DNA from: Spirochaetaceae bacterium UBA6089
GTDB lineage: Bacteria > Spirochaetota > Spirochaetia > Treponematales > Rectinemataceae
Direction of reading: 5' to 3'
Assembly (NCBI GenBank): GCA_002435985.1
Contig: DIXD01000088.1
Location: 1-28,052, forward strand
Length of the DNA stretch: 28,052 bases
Shown: piece after piece, positions 16,778 to 25,322 of the stretch
How positions within the stretch are numbered: the first letter of the stretch is position 1
Layout: each line of letters starts with the position of its first letter
The notes under the pieces: generated by a model
Told to the model about the DNA's origin: nothing
Seen by the model: only the letters and a program-made list of their open reading frames with translations
Databases searched by the model: none
Position numbers and translations under genes: made by a program

Positions 16778-17656
16778 TTACTGCGCCCGCAGAAGTTCCG
16801 GCGTGATGTGCGCGGGCACATCGAGTGCCACAAGTGCTTCTTTGACCTGTGCGATGCAGAAATTCATGTTGTGGTTGGTCACCTGCCCTTCGCAGAAAGG
16901 GGCGCCCTTGCCTTTGATGGTTCGGAGTATGATGATGGTCGGCTTCTCGATGCCGGGCGCGGCGCGGCGCTTGGCCTCTTCAATCGCGGCATCCATCGCG
17001 GCGAAATCGTGGCCATCGACCATCTGGGCATGCCAACCAAAGGCCCTCCACTTGGCGACAATGTCTTCCATGTCCATCACATCTTTCGTCAGACCGTCGA
17101 TCTGCATGCCATTCCAGTCAGCAAAGGCGATGAGATTCGAGAGTCGCTTGTGCGACGCGAACATCGCGGTTTCCCAGACTTGGCCTTCGTTCGATTCTCC
17201 ATCGCCGATTATGCAGTAGATAAAACCGGGCTTTTTGTCTATTGCGCGCGCGAGAGCGAGACCTGCCGCGGCGGAAAGCCCCTGGCCGAGCGAACCTGTC
17301 GTCATGTCGATGCCAGGCGTCTTCGTGCGGTCGCAGTGGCTCGGTAGCTTCGTGCCACCCCTGTTGAGGGTGAGAAGCCAGTCAAGGGGGAAGTAGCCCT
17401 TATCCGCGAGGGTCGCGTAGAGAGCAGGACCCGCGTGGCCCTTCGAGAGCACGAGCATATCGCGCTCAGCCCAGGTTGGATTTGTCGGATCGATCTTCAT
17501 ATGCTTGTGGTACAAAAGGACGAGGATGTCGACGATGGAGAGCGATCCACCGATGTGTCCCACGCCAAGATACCCGATCTCTTCGATTGTGAGGCCGCGG
17601 ATTTCGCGGGCTTTGCGCTCGAGCGCTGCGATTTCTTCTCTATTCATACTACTCAT
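16778..17656 (-). CDS. sqwG: transketolase N-terminal subunit, sulfofructose transketolase
   Basis: 292 residues holding the diphosphate-binding domain. Seen: LGVGHIGGSLSIVDIL, SKGHAGPALYATLADKGYFP, TTGSLGQGLSAAAGLALA and the ThDP/Mg motif GDGESNEGQVWE. Start ATG 17656 follows AGGA at 6 bases; a longer in-frame extension to 17725 would cover the operator and is rejected. It is the first gene of a seven-gene run (transketolase N, transketolase C, RpiB-like, dehydrogenase, ligase beta, ligase alpha, carrier) controlled by operator site 2. The upstream SQase gene is on the same strand only ~147 bases away with no terminator seen, so read-through from the transport operon is also likely. Confidence 0.83.
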   Translation of the reverse strand: MSSMNREEIAALERKAREIRGLTIEEIGYLGVGHIGGSLSIVDILVLLYHKHMKIDPTNPTWAERDMLVLSKGHAGPALYATLADKGYFPLDWLLTLNRGGTKLPSHCDRTKTPGIDMTTGSLGQGLSAAAGLALARAIDKKPGFIYCIIGDGESNEGQVWETAMFASHKRLSNLIAFADWNGMQIDGLTKDVMDMEDIVAKWRAFGWHAQMVDGHDFAAMDAAIEEAKRRAAPGIEKPTIIILRTIKGKGAPFCEGQVTNHNMNFCIAQVKEALVALDVPAHITPELLRAQ

Positions 17657-17672
17657 ATTAGGTCCTATAATA

Positions 17673-17695
17673 TTTATTTTCACAAAGTAAGTAAA
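17673..17695 (-). promoter_or_regulatory. SQ regulon operator, site 2
   Basis: Read on the minus strand it is identical over 23 bases to site 1: TTTACTTAC, TTTGT, GAAAATAAA. It ends 17 bases before the ATG of the transketolase operon. A TTTACT lies in its first half as at the other sites, but no good TTGACA is present 17-18 bases upstream; TATTAT just downstream may serve as an alternative -10. Confidence 0.75.
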
Positions 17696-17802
17696 TCCCC
17701 TGCATTGCCTCAAAAGTAGCCACACGATACGCCTTGGCGAGTTCTACAAGAACACCCAATACGACAGGGATTAGCTAGCATTGTTATTTAGAACGAAAGC
17801 CC

Positions 17803-19854
17803 TCACTGCATGTATCGATCGGCAGCTGTGCGCGCCTCGGTAAAGGTGGCCATCCATGGAGAGCCCTCACGGATGAACACCGGCGGCGCGCCGAGCGGTG
17901 CATCGAGTTCGCGTTCACCCCCGAACGCCGAGTTCCATGCGACATCCCCGCTCCAGAAATCGAGCCACATGCCGCGCGGGAACAGTACCACCCTCGACCG
18001 CGCACCCTCTTTTACGACAGGAGCCACGAGGAGATCGGGACCAAACAGATACTCGTCGTCGCAGCTCCACGCGCGCTCATCCTCGGGATAGGCGAGGAAC
18101 AGCGGACGCATGACTGGCATGCCTCGCTTGGCGTTCTCCAACACTGCGGACCGCAGGTAATCGGCGAGGGCAACATGTACGCGCGTCATGCGACCGAGAT
18201 GCGCGAGCGTTTCGGCGTCGGAATCGAACTGCCAGTTGTCATTCGGGCGGTTGCCCTCGTGCGTGCGCATGAGGGGACTAAACGCCGACAGTTCCGCCCA
18301 GCGCATGAAGAGCTCCTTCGTTCTGTGCATGCCATAGAGCGTGGTGTAGCCGCCGATGTCGCTATGGTGCAGGCCGTGTCCGCACATCGCGAGCCCAAGA
18401 GCAGCGCGGAGCGCGCTCGGCAGCCCGTCATCGTTCGACCAGTCGACATTTTGATCGCCTGCCCACATCATGGGGCACCAGCGTTGGCTCCCCGTGAAGC
18501 CCGCGCGCATGAAGAAAAGCGCCTCTTGCTCCGCACGGGCCTTCTTGACCGCCTCCGCATTGCAGCGCGCCCAGAGCACGGGCCAGAGGTTGTGAGCGAG
18601 GAGGGCCGGTGTGCCGTCGTAGAGCACCGCGTCGGTCGGCAGATATTCGCCGAAGTCCGCCATCCAACCGCTCGCGCCGAATTCGAGGATATTTTTCGCT
18701 AGTTTGTCGGCGAACCAATCGAAGGCCTCCGGGTTGGTGAGGTCGACGATTCCCGCATAGAATTCGCCAAAATCGACGTAGTAATCTTCGCCTGAGGAAT
18801 TTTTTACGAGATAGCCGCAAGATGCGGCCTCTTCGCAGAGCGACCATCCGCGCCCCACATAGCAGTTGGCATAGACGAGAAAGCGCGTGCCCTCGGATTT
18901 CCATCGGGCGATTGCGCGGTCGAGCCCTGGGTAGCGGTCGGCATTCCAGACCCAGTTCCAGCGGAGGCGCTGGCCGAAGCTTGTGATGTTGATGCCCTCC
19001 CAGTCCTGCGCCCAGATGCCTGCAACGGGCACTCCCGCCGCCTGCGCGGCGCGGAGCTTGGTCTCGCAGACCTCAGTGCCGCCCTGGATGCCGAGCATGA
19101 CGCCTCGGTATACCCACTGGGGCATCTCAGGTTGCCGACCAAAGTATGCACTCAGGTCCTCAAGGAGCTTTGGCATCGTGTCGGCCTGACCAATGAGGAG
19201 CATGGCCGGCAATTCCCAGAAATAGAGCTCGTGGGCACGTGCGCGCCTGAAGTCGAAGACTGAGTAAGCGCTCGTGTCTGCGTGCACCCAGTAGCCTTCG
19301 GACGAAACAAAGGTGGGCTGTGGAAAGAAGGTCCACCAGTAATCGCCGCCCGCGTGGTCGTTGAGATCTGCCTCGTGGGTGATGCGCATCGACTTATTGC
19401 GCCCGACGCCCTGCTCGCTCGTCCAGAGTGGAAACTTGTGGCCACGTAGGTCGAAGTACGAAAACTGCTCGCCGCACCCGTACACGTGCTCGCGCGATTC
19501 GGCGGGAAGGCGGATGCGCACGCGGCGTGTACCTGCTTGCGCGCTCGCTTCGCTGAAACGCAGCGCGAGTCGCCCATCTTCGATCGAGATGCGCATTGTG
19601 GCGGCCCAGCGACCTCCCTCGGAACAGAATCGAACCGAGGCACCATCCGCACCGATCTCGACCTTCGACAGAGGACAGAGCTCGCGGAGCTCATCCTCGA
19701 TATCGAAGTTGCCGTGGTGCATCGCGATACGCGCCTCGCCTGTACCCATGGAGAGTGCGGGTTCCGCGGTATCGTGCACAAATGCCACTTGCCCATCAGC
19801 CTCGAGTACAAAACCATGATCGCTGGGCCTGAGTGTAAATTTCTTGATCGCCAT
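17803..19854 (-). CDS. yihQ: sulfoquinovosidase, glycoside hydrolase family 31
   Basis: 683 residues, GH31 (N-terminal beta domain ~1-240, catalytic barrel ~245-580). It releases sulfoquinovose from sulfoquinovosyl glycerol and related glycosides. Motifs match E. coli YihQ with a constant offset of five: sulfonate-binding Gln283, Arg296 and Trp299 (in WAQDW and RLRWNW) and Tyr503 (SDIGGYTTL), nucleophile Asp400 (GWMADFGEYLPTD) and acid/base Asp467 (MMWAGDQNVDW). The E. coli numbers are from memory (Q288, R301, W304, Y508, D405, D472). Having all of these separates SQases from ordinary alpha-glucosidases. No signal peptide, so it is cytoplasmic. It is the last gene of the transport operon, 6 bases after the second permease. 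This gene fixes the substrate of the whole locus. Confidence 0.95.
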   Translation of the reverse strand: MAIKKFTLRPSDHGFVLEADGQVAFVHDTAEPALSMGTGEARIAMHHGNFDIEDELRELCPLSKVEIGADGASVRFCSEGGRWAATMRISIEDGRLALRFSEASAQAGTRRVRIRLPAESREHVYGCGEQFSYFDLRGHKFPLWTSEQGVGRNKSMRITHEADLNDHAGGDYWWTFFPQPTFVSSEGYWVHADTSAYSVFDFRRARAHELYFWELPAMLLIGQADTMPKLLEDLSAYFGRQPEMPQWVYRGVMLGIQGGTEVCETKLRAAQAAGVPVAGIWAQDWEGINITSFGQRLRWNWVWNADRYPGLDRAIARWKSEGTRFLVYANCYVGRGWSLCEEAASCGYLVKNSSGEDYYVDFGEFYAGIVDLTNPEAFDWFADKLAKNILEFGASGWMADFGEYLPTDAVLYDGTPALLAHNLWPVLWARCNAEAVKKARAEQEALFFMRAGFTGSQRWCPMMWAGDQNVDWSNDDGLPSALRAALGLAMCGHGLHHSDIGGYTTLYGMHRTKELFMRWAELSAFSPLMRTHEGNRPNDNWQFDSDAETLAHLGRMTRVHVALADYLRSAVLENAKRGMPVMRPLFLAYPEDERAWSCDDEYLFGPDLLVAPVVKEGARSRVVLFPRGMWLDFWSGDVAWNSAFGGERELDAPLGAPPVFIREGSPWMATFTEARTAADRYMQ

Positions 19855-19860
19855 AGTCGT

Positions 19861-20706
19861 TTAACCTTTGACGCCGCCTGCCGTAATGCCTCGAATGAGG
19901 AACTTTTGCATGCCAAGCGTGAAAATGAACACAGGTATCAGCATGATCGTGCCGGCAGCGCACGCCTGCCCCCAGGTGAGGGTTTCGCCGCCGAGAAGCC
20001 CATTGATCGCCACGGGCGCGGTCTTTGCGTTCACTCCCGTGAGAATGAGGGCATACATGAACTCGTTCCACGAATTCAAAAACGCGAACACCGCTCCGAC
20101 CACAAGCCCCGGTGCCACGATCGGGATAAAAATCTTGAAAAACACCCCGGAACGAGTGCAGCCATCGACCATCGCCGCCTCCTCGTAGGCCTTGTCCACC
20201 GCGGTGAAGAAGGGCAAGAGGAGCCAAATGACATAGGGCACATTGAAACTCGTATGCGCAAGCGTGATGCCCGCGATCGTGTCGCGCAATCCCACTGCGG
20301 AAAACATAAGGTAGAGCGAGATGACGAGGGAGATCTGCGGCAGCATACGCAAGACGAGAAAACTGTACGCGAGCCCGTTTCTCCCTCTGAAGTGAAAGCG
20401 CGCGATTCCGTAGGAAGCCATCGCGCCGATCAGCACCGAAATCCCCGTTGAGAGAATTCCTACTATAATAGAATTCTTCATCCCGACCTGGAATCCTACA
20501 TTTTTCAGCACGAGTTGATAGCTTCTCAGTGTGAGCTGATTCAGCTGAAATGGTCGGCCGGAGAGAATATCGATATCGCGACGGAAGCCGTTCAGCACCG
20601 TAATCGCAATCGGGTAGAGCTCGATCGCGAGCACGGCGAAGGCGACGATTGCGATAATACTATTTACAATAATTTTACGTGTCTTTTTTCGCGGTGTGCT
20701 CATCAT
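19861..20706 (-). CDS. ABC sugar permease, MalG/CUT1 type (SQ or SQ-glycoside uptake)
   Basis: 281 residues with six predicted membrane spans. The cytoplasmic EAA loop that contacts the ATPase is present (YEEAAMVDGC..SGVFFKIFIPIVAPG, ~residues 185-215), typical of the CUT1 family, MalG position. It starts with a four-base overlap on the first permease stop and is followed directly by the SQase gene. With the other permease and the binding protein it forms the membrane part of an importer comparable to the Agrobacterium Smo system. No ATPase gene is nearby; a shared MsmK/UgpC-type ATPase elsewhere is presumably used. Confidence 0.88.
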   Translation of the reverse strand: MMSTPRKKTRKIIVNSIIAIVAFAVLAIELYPIAITVLNGFRRDIDILSGRPFQLNQLTLRSYQLVLKNVGFQVGMKNSIIVGILSTGISVLIGAMASYGIARFHFRGRNGLAYSFLVLRMLPQISLVISLYLMFSAVGLRDTIAGITLAHTSFNVPYVIWLLLPFFTAVDKAYEEAAMVDGCTRSGVFFKIFIPIVAPGLVVGAVFAFLNSWNEFMYALILTGVNAKTAPVAINGLLGGETLTWGQACAAGTIMLIPVFIFTLGMQKFLIRGITAGGVKG

Positions 20707-21644
20707 GCGCCTGCCTTTTCCTCGAGCACGTCGAGGGACATGTTCTTACGCACCAGCGTCAGCGCAAACACGATAGAGAGTATGAGAAGGAAGATCGCCA
20801 TAGCGCTCGCCATGCCGACTTTTTGATATCCAAAGGCCTGTCGCTGCGTATAGAGCGAGAAGAGCATCGTTGCGGAGCCGGGGCCACCCTCCGTCATCAC
20901 GTATACTTCGCTGAAGACACGGAGCGCGTCGATGATGCGCAACAGCACCGCCGTGAGGATGGTCGGCGAGAGAAGCGGTATCGTGAGAGAACGCAATTTG
21001 CGCCAGAAACCGGCCCCGTCGATCTGGGCTGCCTCCATGAGCTCTTGGGGAATCGCGGTAAGCCCCGCGTACAACAGCATGAACATGAAGGGCCACATTC
21101 GCCATACATCCTGAATGATAATGGCGATGTAGGCGGTTATCGGATTGCCCAGCCACGAGACTTCAGGACCGCCCAGATTGACGATGAGGGTATTGAGTGG
21201 TCCATATCGGGGCTGGAGCATGAAGCGCCAGGTCATACCTGAGAGAATCGGCAGAAAAAAAACAGGCAGCAGAAGAAGACTGCGCACCACTCGGGCGCCG
21301 AAGAATTCACGATTGAGGAGCAGCGCCACCGCGAATCCCAACACGAGTTCGATCGGAATCGCGATGAATATGAATCCGAGCTGCAGTTTGAGGCTGTTCC
21401 AGAACTCAGGGTCTTTCGTGAGATTGATATAGTTATCGAAACCTACGAAACTCCGCGCGCCCGCCCCCTCGGAGAGCGGCCAGTCGTAGGTCGAGACAAT
21501 GAGAGAAAAGACGATCGGAAAGATCAATACAGCAAAAACAACGATGATGGCGGGAGCAAGAAACAGGAAAGGCGCACGCCCGCGCGCCTTTCCTGAAAGT
21601 CTTGTGCTATCCCTTTGCTCAATACTTTGCGTTCTTGAGGACAT
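20703..21644 (-). CDS. ABC sugar permease, MalF/CUT1 type (SQ or SQ-glycoside uptake)
   Basis: About 313 residues, six membrane spans, with the EAA loop IPQELMEAAQIDGAGFWRKL and LTIPLLSP. The start is uncertain: ATG 21644 is chosen as the nearest Met to the first span; ATG 21656 is also in frame. Either overlaps the binding-protein gene, which stops at 21619, and no strong SD is seen. A perfect 12-bp hairpin (21564-21595) lies within its first codons, so translation may be reduced relative to the binding protein. It partners with the permease at 19861. Confidence 0.87.
   Translation of the reverse strand: MSSRTQSIEQRDSTRLSGKARGRAPFLFLAPAIIVVFAVLIFPIVFSLIVSTYDWPLSEGAGARSFVGFDNYINLTKDPEFWNSLKLQLGFIFIAIPIELVLGFAVALLLNREFFGARVVRSLLLLPVFFLPILSGMTWRFMLQPRYGPLNTLIVNLGGPEVSWLGNPITAYIAIIIQDVWRMWPFMFMLLYAGLTAIPQELMEAAQIDGAGFWRKLRSLTIPLLSPTILTAVLLRIIDALRVFSEVYVMTEGGPGSATMLFSLYTQRQAFGYQKVGMASAMAIFLLILSIVFALTLVRKNMSLDVLEEKAGA
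21564..21595 (-). promoter_or_regulatory. strong hairpin just after the binding-protein gene
   Basis: A perfect 12-bp inverted repeat (CAGGAAAGGCGC and GCGCCTTTCCTG) with an 8-base loop, 24 bases downstream of the binding-protein stop and inside the 5' end of the permease frame. No U-tract follows. Hairpins in this position in sugar ABC operons (the malE-malF spacer is the classic case) protect the binding-protein mRNA and lower permease output. Confidence 0.65.
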
Positions 21645-22902
21645 TATTCGTCTCATCCATAATCTTCTGCATAGCATCGTCGCAGGACATCTGGCCGGTA
21701 ATTCCCATGATCCAGTATTTTTTCACGATATCCTGGACCTGCGCGACCTCGTTGAATCGGGGGCGCGCGGCTGCGTACTGCATCGAGTCCGCAATCGCGG
21801 CGAGCCATGGTTTGGACTTGGCATAGCGCGGATCGGTCAACACGTCGGTACGCGCCGGTACGGTGTTCTGCTCGACGAGCCACGCAGCGATGTCCTTCGA
21901 GGCCCACCAGTACACAAACTCGGCGGCCGCGTCTTTATTCTTCGATGCAAGAGGAATATTCACCGCCCATGTGCCGCGGATGGCGAATCTACCTGCGGGA
22001 CCGGCTGGTGGCGCGCTGTAGACGATCTTGTTCGCGACGAGCGACTTGTCGGGATCCTCATAGCTGGCGATCTGAGCAGGCCAAATGAACATGCTGAATA
22101 CACCCTTCGGGTCGGCGCAGAATGCTGCCTGGCGCTCGACGTGCGCCCAGGTCTCGGCGCCCTTCGGAGAGATCTTCATGAGTTTCTTGTAGAACTCCAT
22201 GCCCTGCACACCCTTCGCCTTGTCGATGACGAGCGTCGGTTTGCCGTTTACCCAGTTGATGAAATCGGTGCCGAAGGAATTCCACATGTAGATCGCTTCA
22301 CCAAAGACACCTGCCGGTCCGCCGTTGAAAGGACCGAAACCGCCGGACACGATGCCCTTTTCGTAGAAGAAGGTTCCTTCGTCGAGCAGCTGCTGCAGCG
22401 TCTGCGGCACGCCGAGATCGTAGCCATACTTCGCCTTGAACTGAGCCTGGTACGTTTTATTTTCGATGAGGTCCTTGCGGGTCATCCACACGTAGAGGTT
22501 GCCGTTGATGGGAAGACCAATGAGCTTGCCATCCCATTGGGCGACATCGAGCATGGCGGGCGTCACCGTGTTTGGATCGATTTTCTTGAAGACCTTGCCG
22601 GGACCCCACTGGTCGTAGGGCAGCATGAGGGGCGCAAAGAGAGGAATATTTCCCTCATCGACACACACGAGATCGTAGTCTGTGTGATCCTTCGAGACGC
22701 TCACCGAAGTCTTCGTGAAGACCTGGGGCGGCTGAAGGATTTCGAAATTGACCTTGATTCCGGTAGCTTTTTCGAATTCCGGAATTTTTTCCATGAGCGC
22801 GCGAGGATAGGCATCGTCCCAGAACAGAACGTTGATGGTCTGGGCGGAGACCATAGAGGCACATGCGATCGCAAGTGCCAATACTATCAATGCTTTTTTC
22901 AT
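21619..22902 (-). CDS. ABC extracellular solute-binding protein (SQ or SQ-glycoside)
   Basis: 427 residues, family 1 (MalE-type) binding protein. The signal peptide MKKALIVLALAIACASMVSA is followed by INVLFWDDAYPRALMEKIPEFEKATGIKVNFE, the usual opening of these proteins. The signal has no lipobox, so the protein is free in the periplasm. ATG 22902 is chosen (SD GGAGG 6 bases upstream); an in-frame extension to 22947 would run through the operator. It is first in the operon followed by two permeases and the SQase, so the ligand is presumably sulfoquinovosyl glycerol or SQ, as for SmoF. The ligand is inferred. Confidence 0.88.
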   Translation of the reverse strand: MKKALIVLALAIACASMVSAQTINVLFWDDAYPRALMEKIPEFEKATGIKVNFEILQPPQVFTKTSVSVSKDHTDYDLVCVDEGNIPLFAPLMLPYDQWGPGKVFKKIDPNTVTPAMLDVAQWDGKLIGLPINGNLYVWMTRKDLIENKTYQAQFKAKYGYDLGVPQTLQQLLDEGTFFYEKGIVSGGFGPFNGGPAGVFGEAIYMWNSFGTDFINWVNGKPTLVIDKAKGVQGMEFYKKLMKISPKGAETWAHVERQAAFCADPKGVFSMFIWPAQIASYEDPDKSLVANKIVYSAPPAGPAGRFAIRGTWAVNIPLASKNKDAAAEFVYWWASKDIAAWLVEQNTVPARTDVLTDPRYAKSKPWLAAIADSMQYAAARPRFNEVAQVQDIVKKYWIMGITGQMSCDDAMQKIMDETNNVLKNAKY

Positions 22903-22920
22903 CGAGACCTCCTTATAAGT

Positions 22921-22943
22921 TTTACTTTCCTTCTGAAAGTAAA
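22921..22943 (-). promoter_or_regulatory. SQ regulon operator, site 3 (perfect palindrome)
   Basis: A perfect 9-5-9 inverted repeat on the minus strand: TTTACTTTC, spacer AGAAG, GAAAGTAAA. It agrees with sites 1 and 2 at nearly all half-site positions, and lies 18 bases upstream of the binding-protein ATG, downstream of a TTGACA. Confidence 0.8.
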
Positions 22944-22966
22944 TCATGAGGATGGCGAGCTGTCAA
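22938..22966 (-). promoter_or_regulatory. promoter of the SQ transport operon
   Basis: On the minus strand a perfect TTGACA (22966-22961), a 17-base spacer and TTTACT (22943-22938), the latter inside the operator. The leader to ATG 22902 would be about 30 bases and contains a GGAGG. Confidence 0.6.
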
Positions 22967-22983
22967 GGTATTGCAGTGCCGAA

Positions 22984-24195
22984 TTATTTTTTTTCAGAGC
23001 CTGCTCGGGCTTCCGCGCGCACCAGCGACACGTTCAGGGCGACAATGACGAGCGAGAAGAGCGCATAGATCATAAAGCCCGTCCGAATACCCCAGGCTGC
23101 CGAGACGGCCGACATAAGGTAGGGGAATACGAATCCTCCCATGCCGCCCCCCATCGCGGCAAAGCCCACGGCCTCGCTCTGTGTATGCGGGAAAAGATCG
23201 CCAAGGATGCTCATGATGTTTGGATAGATGATGGAGCAGCCGAAGCCTGCGGAGATGACGAGCACACCTGCGATTACACTGGCAATTTTCCCATTGTTCA
23301 TAAAGCCGATCGAGGCGAGGGCAATTACGGAGAGGGCCATCAGCACGGAAAGCACGATAAAGATTTTTTCTCTTTTTATGGTAGCTTGCAAGAAGGGCAC
23401 ACCGAAGCGCCCGACCAAGAGTCCTGCCCAGAATAGCGAGACCATGAATGAACCGGTCGCTATGGGTGCGCCAAAGACGCGCACGAAATATTCTGCGACC
23501 CAGTTCGAGATGCCGAGTTCGACGCCCACGTACACAAAGAGCGCGAAGAACCCGAGCCAGTACGCAGGATGGCGGAAGAGGTCTCTCCTCGACCCGCCGG
23601 CTATGTGCCCTTTGTCCTTGCCGAGGGCTGCGAGGGGCATGAATTGCATGAACACTGCGATGGCCAGAAACAATACCCCAATGCCCCTGTAGATCAGTGT
23701 CCACTCGAGGTGTGCGCTGATCAGAATCGCGATGATGAGAGGCCCCACGACGGCTCCGATCGAAAACGCGCCGTGCATGAGGCTCATCGCACGGCCGCCG
23801 CCCAGCCCTTCCATGCGGAGCGTTGCCCAATTGACCGACAGCTCGATGCCTCCTTGTCCAACGCCCACGATGAAGTAGAGGAGCATGTTGAGCCAGGGAA
23901 CCGGCGTCGCGGCGAAAAATTCGAGCCCGGCGAAAATGAGGAGGAGCGAGAGACTGAGGGTGAGGCGCAGCCCTAGCGCCGATAGAAAAATACCGGCCAG
24001 ATAGCTCGAAAGAAAATAGCCGATCGAGCCTGCTGCGATGATCGCGCCGGCGGTCGTGTAGGACCATCCGAAGTCGACGAAGATTTTGGGCAGCGTGGCG
24101 CCGATGACGGTCATGGAGATGCCGAACAACGCAAATATGCTGAATAACCCGATATAAAGAGGAAGAAAGCGCTTTTCCACGATCATGATTCGCAT
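22984..24195 (-). CDS. MFS transporter
   Basis: About 400 residues with 12 predicted membrane spans and a long central cytoplasmic loop (LGKDKGHIAGGSRRDLF). The overall pattern (TVIGATLPKIFVDFGWSYTTAGAIIAAGSIGYFLSSY) resembles FucP-like and related sugar MFS carriers. Three in-frame starts exist (24213, 24195, 24186), none with a good SD; 24195 is a compromise. It is transcribed away from the LacI gene and toward the SQ transport operon, with 81 bases and an operator-bearing promoter in between. It could carry SQ, a precursor or the organosulfonate product; the sequence does not decide. Confidence 0.8.
   Translation of the reverse strand: MRIMIVEKRFLPLYIGLFSIFALFGISMTVIGATLPKIFVDFGWSYTTAGAIIAAGSIGYFLSSYLAGIFLSALGLRLTLSLSLLLIFAGLEFFAATPVPWLNMLLYFIVGVGQGGIELSVNWATLRMEGLGGGRAMSLMHGAFSIGAVVGPLIIAILISAHLEWTLIYRGIGVLFLAIAVFMQFMPLAALGKDKGHIAGGSRRDLFRHPAYWLGFFALFVYVGVELGISNWVAEYFVRVFGAPIATGSFMVSLFWAGLLVGRFGVPFLQATIKREKIFIVLSVLMALSVIALASIGFMNNGKIASVIAGVLVISAGFGCSIIYPNIMSILGDLFPHTQSEAVGFAAMGGGMGGFVFPYLMSAVSAAWGIRTGFMIYALFSLVIVALNVSLVRAEARAGSEKK
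24166..24175. promoter_or_regulatory. LacI-type palindrome near the MFS start
   Basis: A perfect 10-bp palindrome AAAGCGCTTT with a central CG, the usual core of LacI-family operators. It sits within the first codons of the MFS gene and about 150 bases from the divergent lacI-type gene. Part of it encodes Lys-Arg-Phe, so chance is possible. Confidence 0.35.
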
Positions 24196-24291
24196 TGTGC
24201 GGCATGCGCCCATATTGCGTCAATGAGAGGAGGCCGTTGGCGCTCAGGCTGCTCTTTTTTCCACAAATGGCCGTATAGTCTCTGGATGAAA

Positions 24292-24306
24292 ACCTTTTCA
24301 GAAGGT
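24292..24306 (+). promoter_or_regulatory. inverted repeat upstream of the LacI-family gene
   Basis: ACCTT, five bases TTCAG, AAGGT, ending 14 bases before the ATG and touching a TATGAT that may be the -10 (24306-24311). If so, the transcript would be nearly leaderless and the repeat could be an autoregulatory site. Weak evidence. Confidence 0.25.
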
Positions 24307-24320
24307 ATGATGATATATAT

Positions 24321-25322
24321 ATGACAAGTATTAAAGATATTGCGCGGCTTGCCGGTGTTTCGCCCTCGACGGTATCGCGCGTTCTCAACGAACGCGAGTA
24401 CGTACGCGCCGAAGTGCGCAAGCGTGTGCTCGATATTGTCAAGGAACAGGGATATGTGCAGAATCATGTCGCGCGGTCTATGGTGCTCCGGCGGAGTTTT
24501 ACGATAGGCGTGGTCATCCCCTATCTGTTCAATATGTTTCAGCGGCAGCTCTTTGCATCGATGGAATTTTTTCTCGAGCAGCAGGGCTACAAGACACAGT
24601 TCTTCTTTCTGCGCTGGTCCGATGCGAGCGAGCAGGCCTTTCTCCGCCGCCTGAAAAGCGAGACGCTCGATGGCATCATCTTCATTCACGAACTCGATAA
24701 TCCCTCAATTTATCGATATATTCAGGAAAGAGGCCTTCCTGTTGCCCTTTGCACCTTCGAGAAGCAGGAATTCGGCTTTCCCGCGGTCCACATCGAGGAA
24801 GAAGCCTCGGCGGAGCTCGCAGTCGAATATCTCATTCAGCGGGGGCACCGGAATATAGGGCTCATCACCGGTGAGCATTTCAGCTTCGGACGCCAACGCG
24901 AGGACGGCTACAAAAGAGCGCTCGCTGCACATGGCCTTCCCTATACGCCGGAGCGTACGGTGCGTGTGCCGGCCTATAACCCCGAGGCGGGGCGTACGGG
25001 TATGCTCACGCTGTTACAACGGAAAAAGCCTCTGACTGCGGTATTCGCAGTGACCGATGAGCTTGCGATCGGTGCGATAAAGGCCCTCTCCGAATCCGGG
25101 CTGAAGGTTCCCGAAGACATGAGCGTCATAGGCCTCGACGATATCGATATCTCAGCGTTTACGAACCCTGGGCTCACGACGGTGCGCCAGCCGATTTTCG
25201 AGATGGGCAAGAAGAGCGCCGACCTGGTCTGCGAATGGATCGCGCATGGCCGCATGCAGGGAAGGGCCGAGCTCTTTACGGCGACTATAGTCGAGCGCGA
25301 ATCGGTCCGTACACTGACCTAG
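24321..25322 (+). CDS. LacI-family transcriptional regulator
   Basis: 333 residues. The N-terminal LacI helix-turn-helix and hinge are complete (SIKDIARLAGVSPSTVSRVL, ~residues 3-22), followed by a periplasmic-binding-protein-like sensor domain (FTIGVVIPYLFNMFQRQLF, then VFAVTDELAIGAIKAL and DMSVIGLDDIDISAFTNPGLTTVRQP). It diverges from the MFS gene and is the second regulator at the SQ locus after the ROK protein. It may control the MFS gene through the AAAGCGCTTT palindrome, or tune the locus as a whole. The start lacks an SD at the normal distance. Its stop overlaps the converging rubrerythrin-like gene by four bases, leaving no room for separate terminators. Confidence 0.9.
   Translation: MTSIKDIARLAGVSPSTVSRVLNEREYVRAEVRKRVLDIVKEQGYVQNHVARSMVLRRSFTIGVVIPYLFNMFQRQLFASMEFFLEQQGYKTQFFFLRWSDASEQAFLRRLKSETLDGIIFIHELDNPSIYRYIQERGLPVALCTFEKQEFGFPAVHIEEEASAELAVEYLIQRGHRNIGLITGEHFSFGRQREDGYKRALAAHGLPYTPERTVRVPAYNPEAGRTGMLTLLQRKKPLTAVFAVTDELAIGAIKALSESGLKVPEDMSVIGLDDIDISAFTNPGLTTVRQPIFEMGKKSADLVCEWIAHGRMQGRAELFTATIVERESVRTLT

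Noticed and set aside
17803..19854. Ordinary GH31 alpha-glucosidase or alpha-xylosidase
   Set aside because: All sulfonate-recognition residues of YihQ are present with constant spacing to the catalytic Asp residues.
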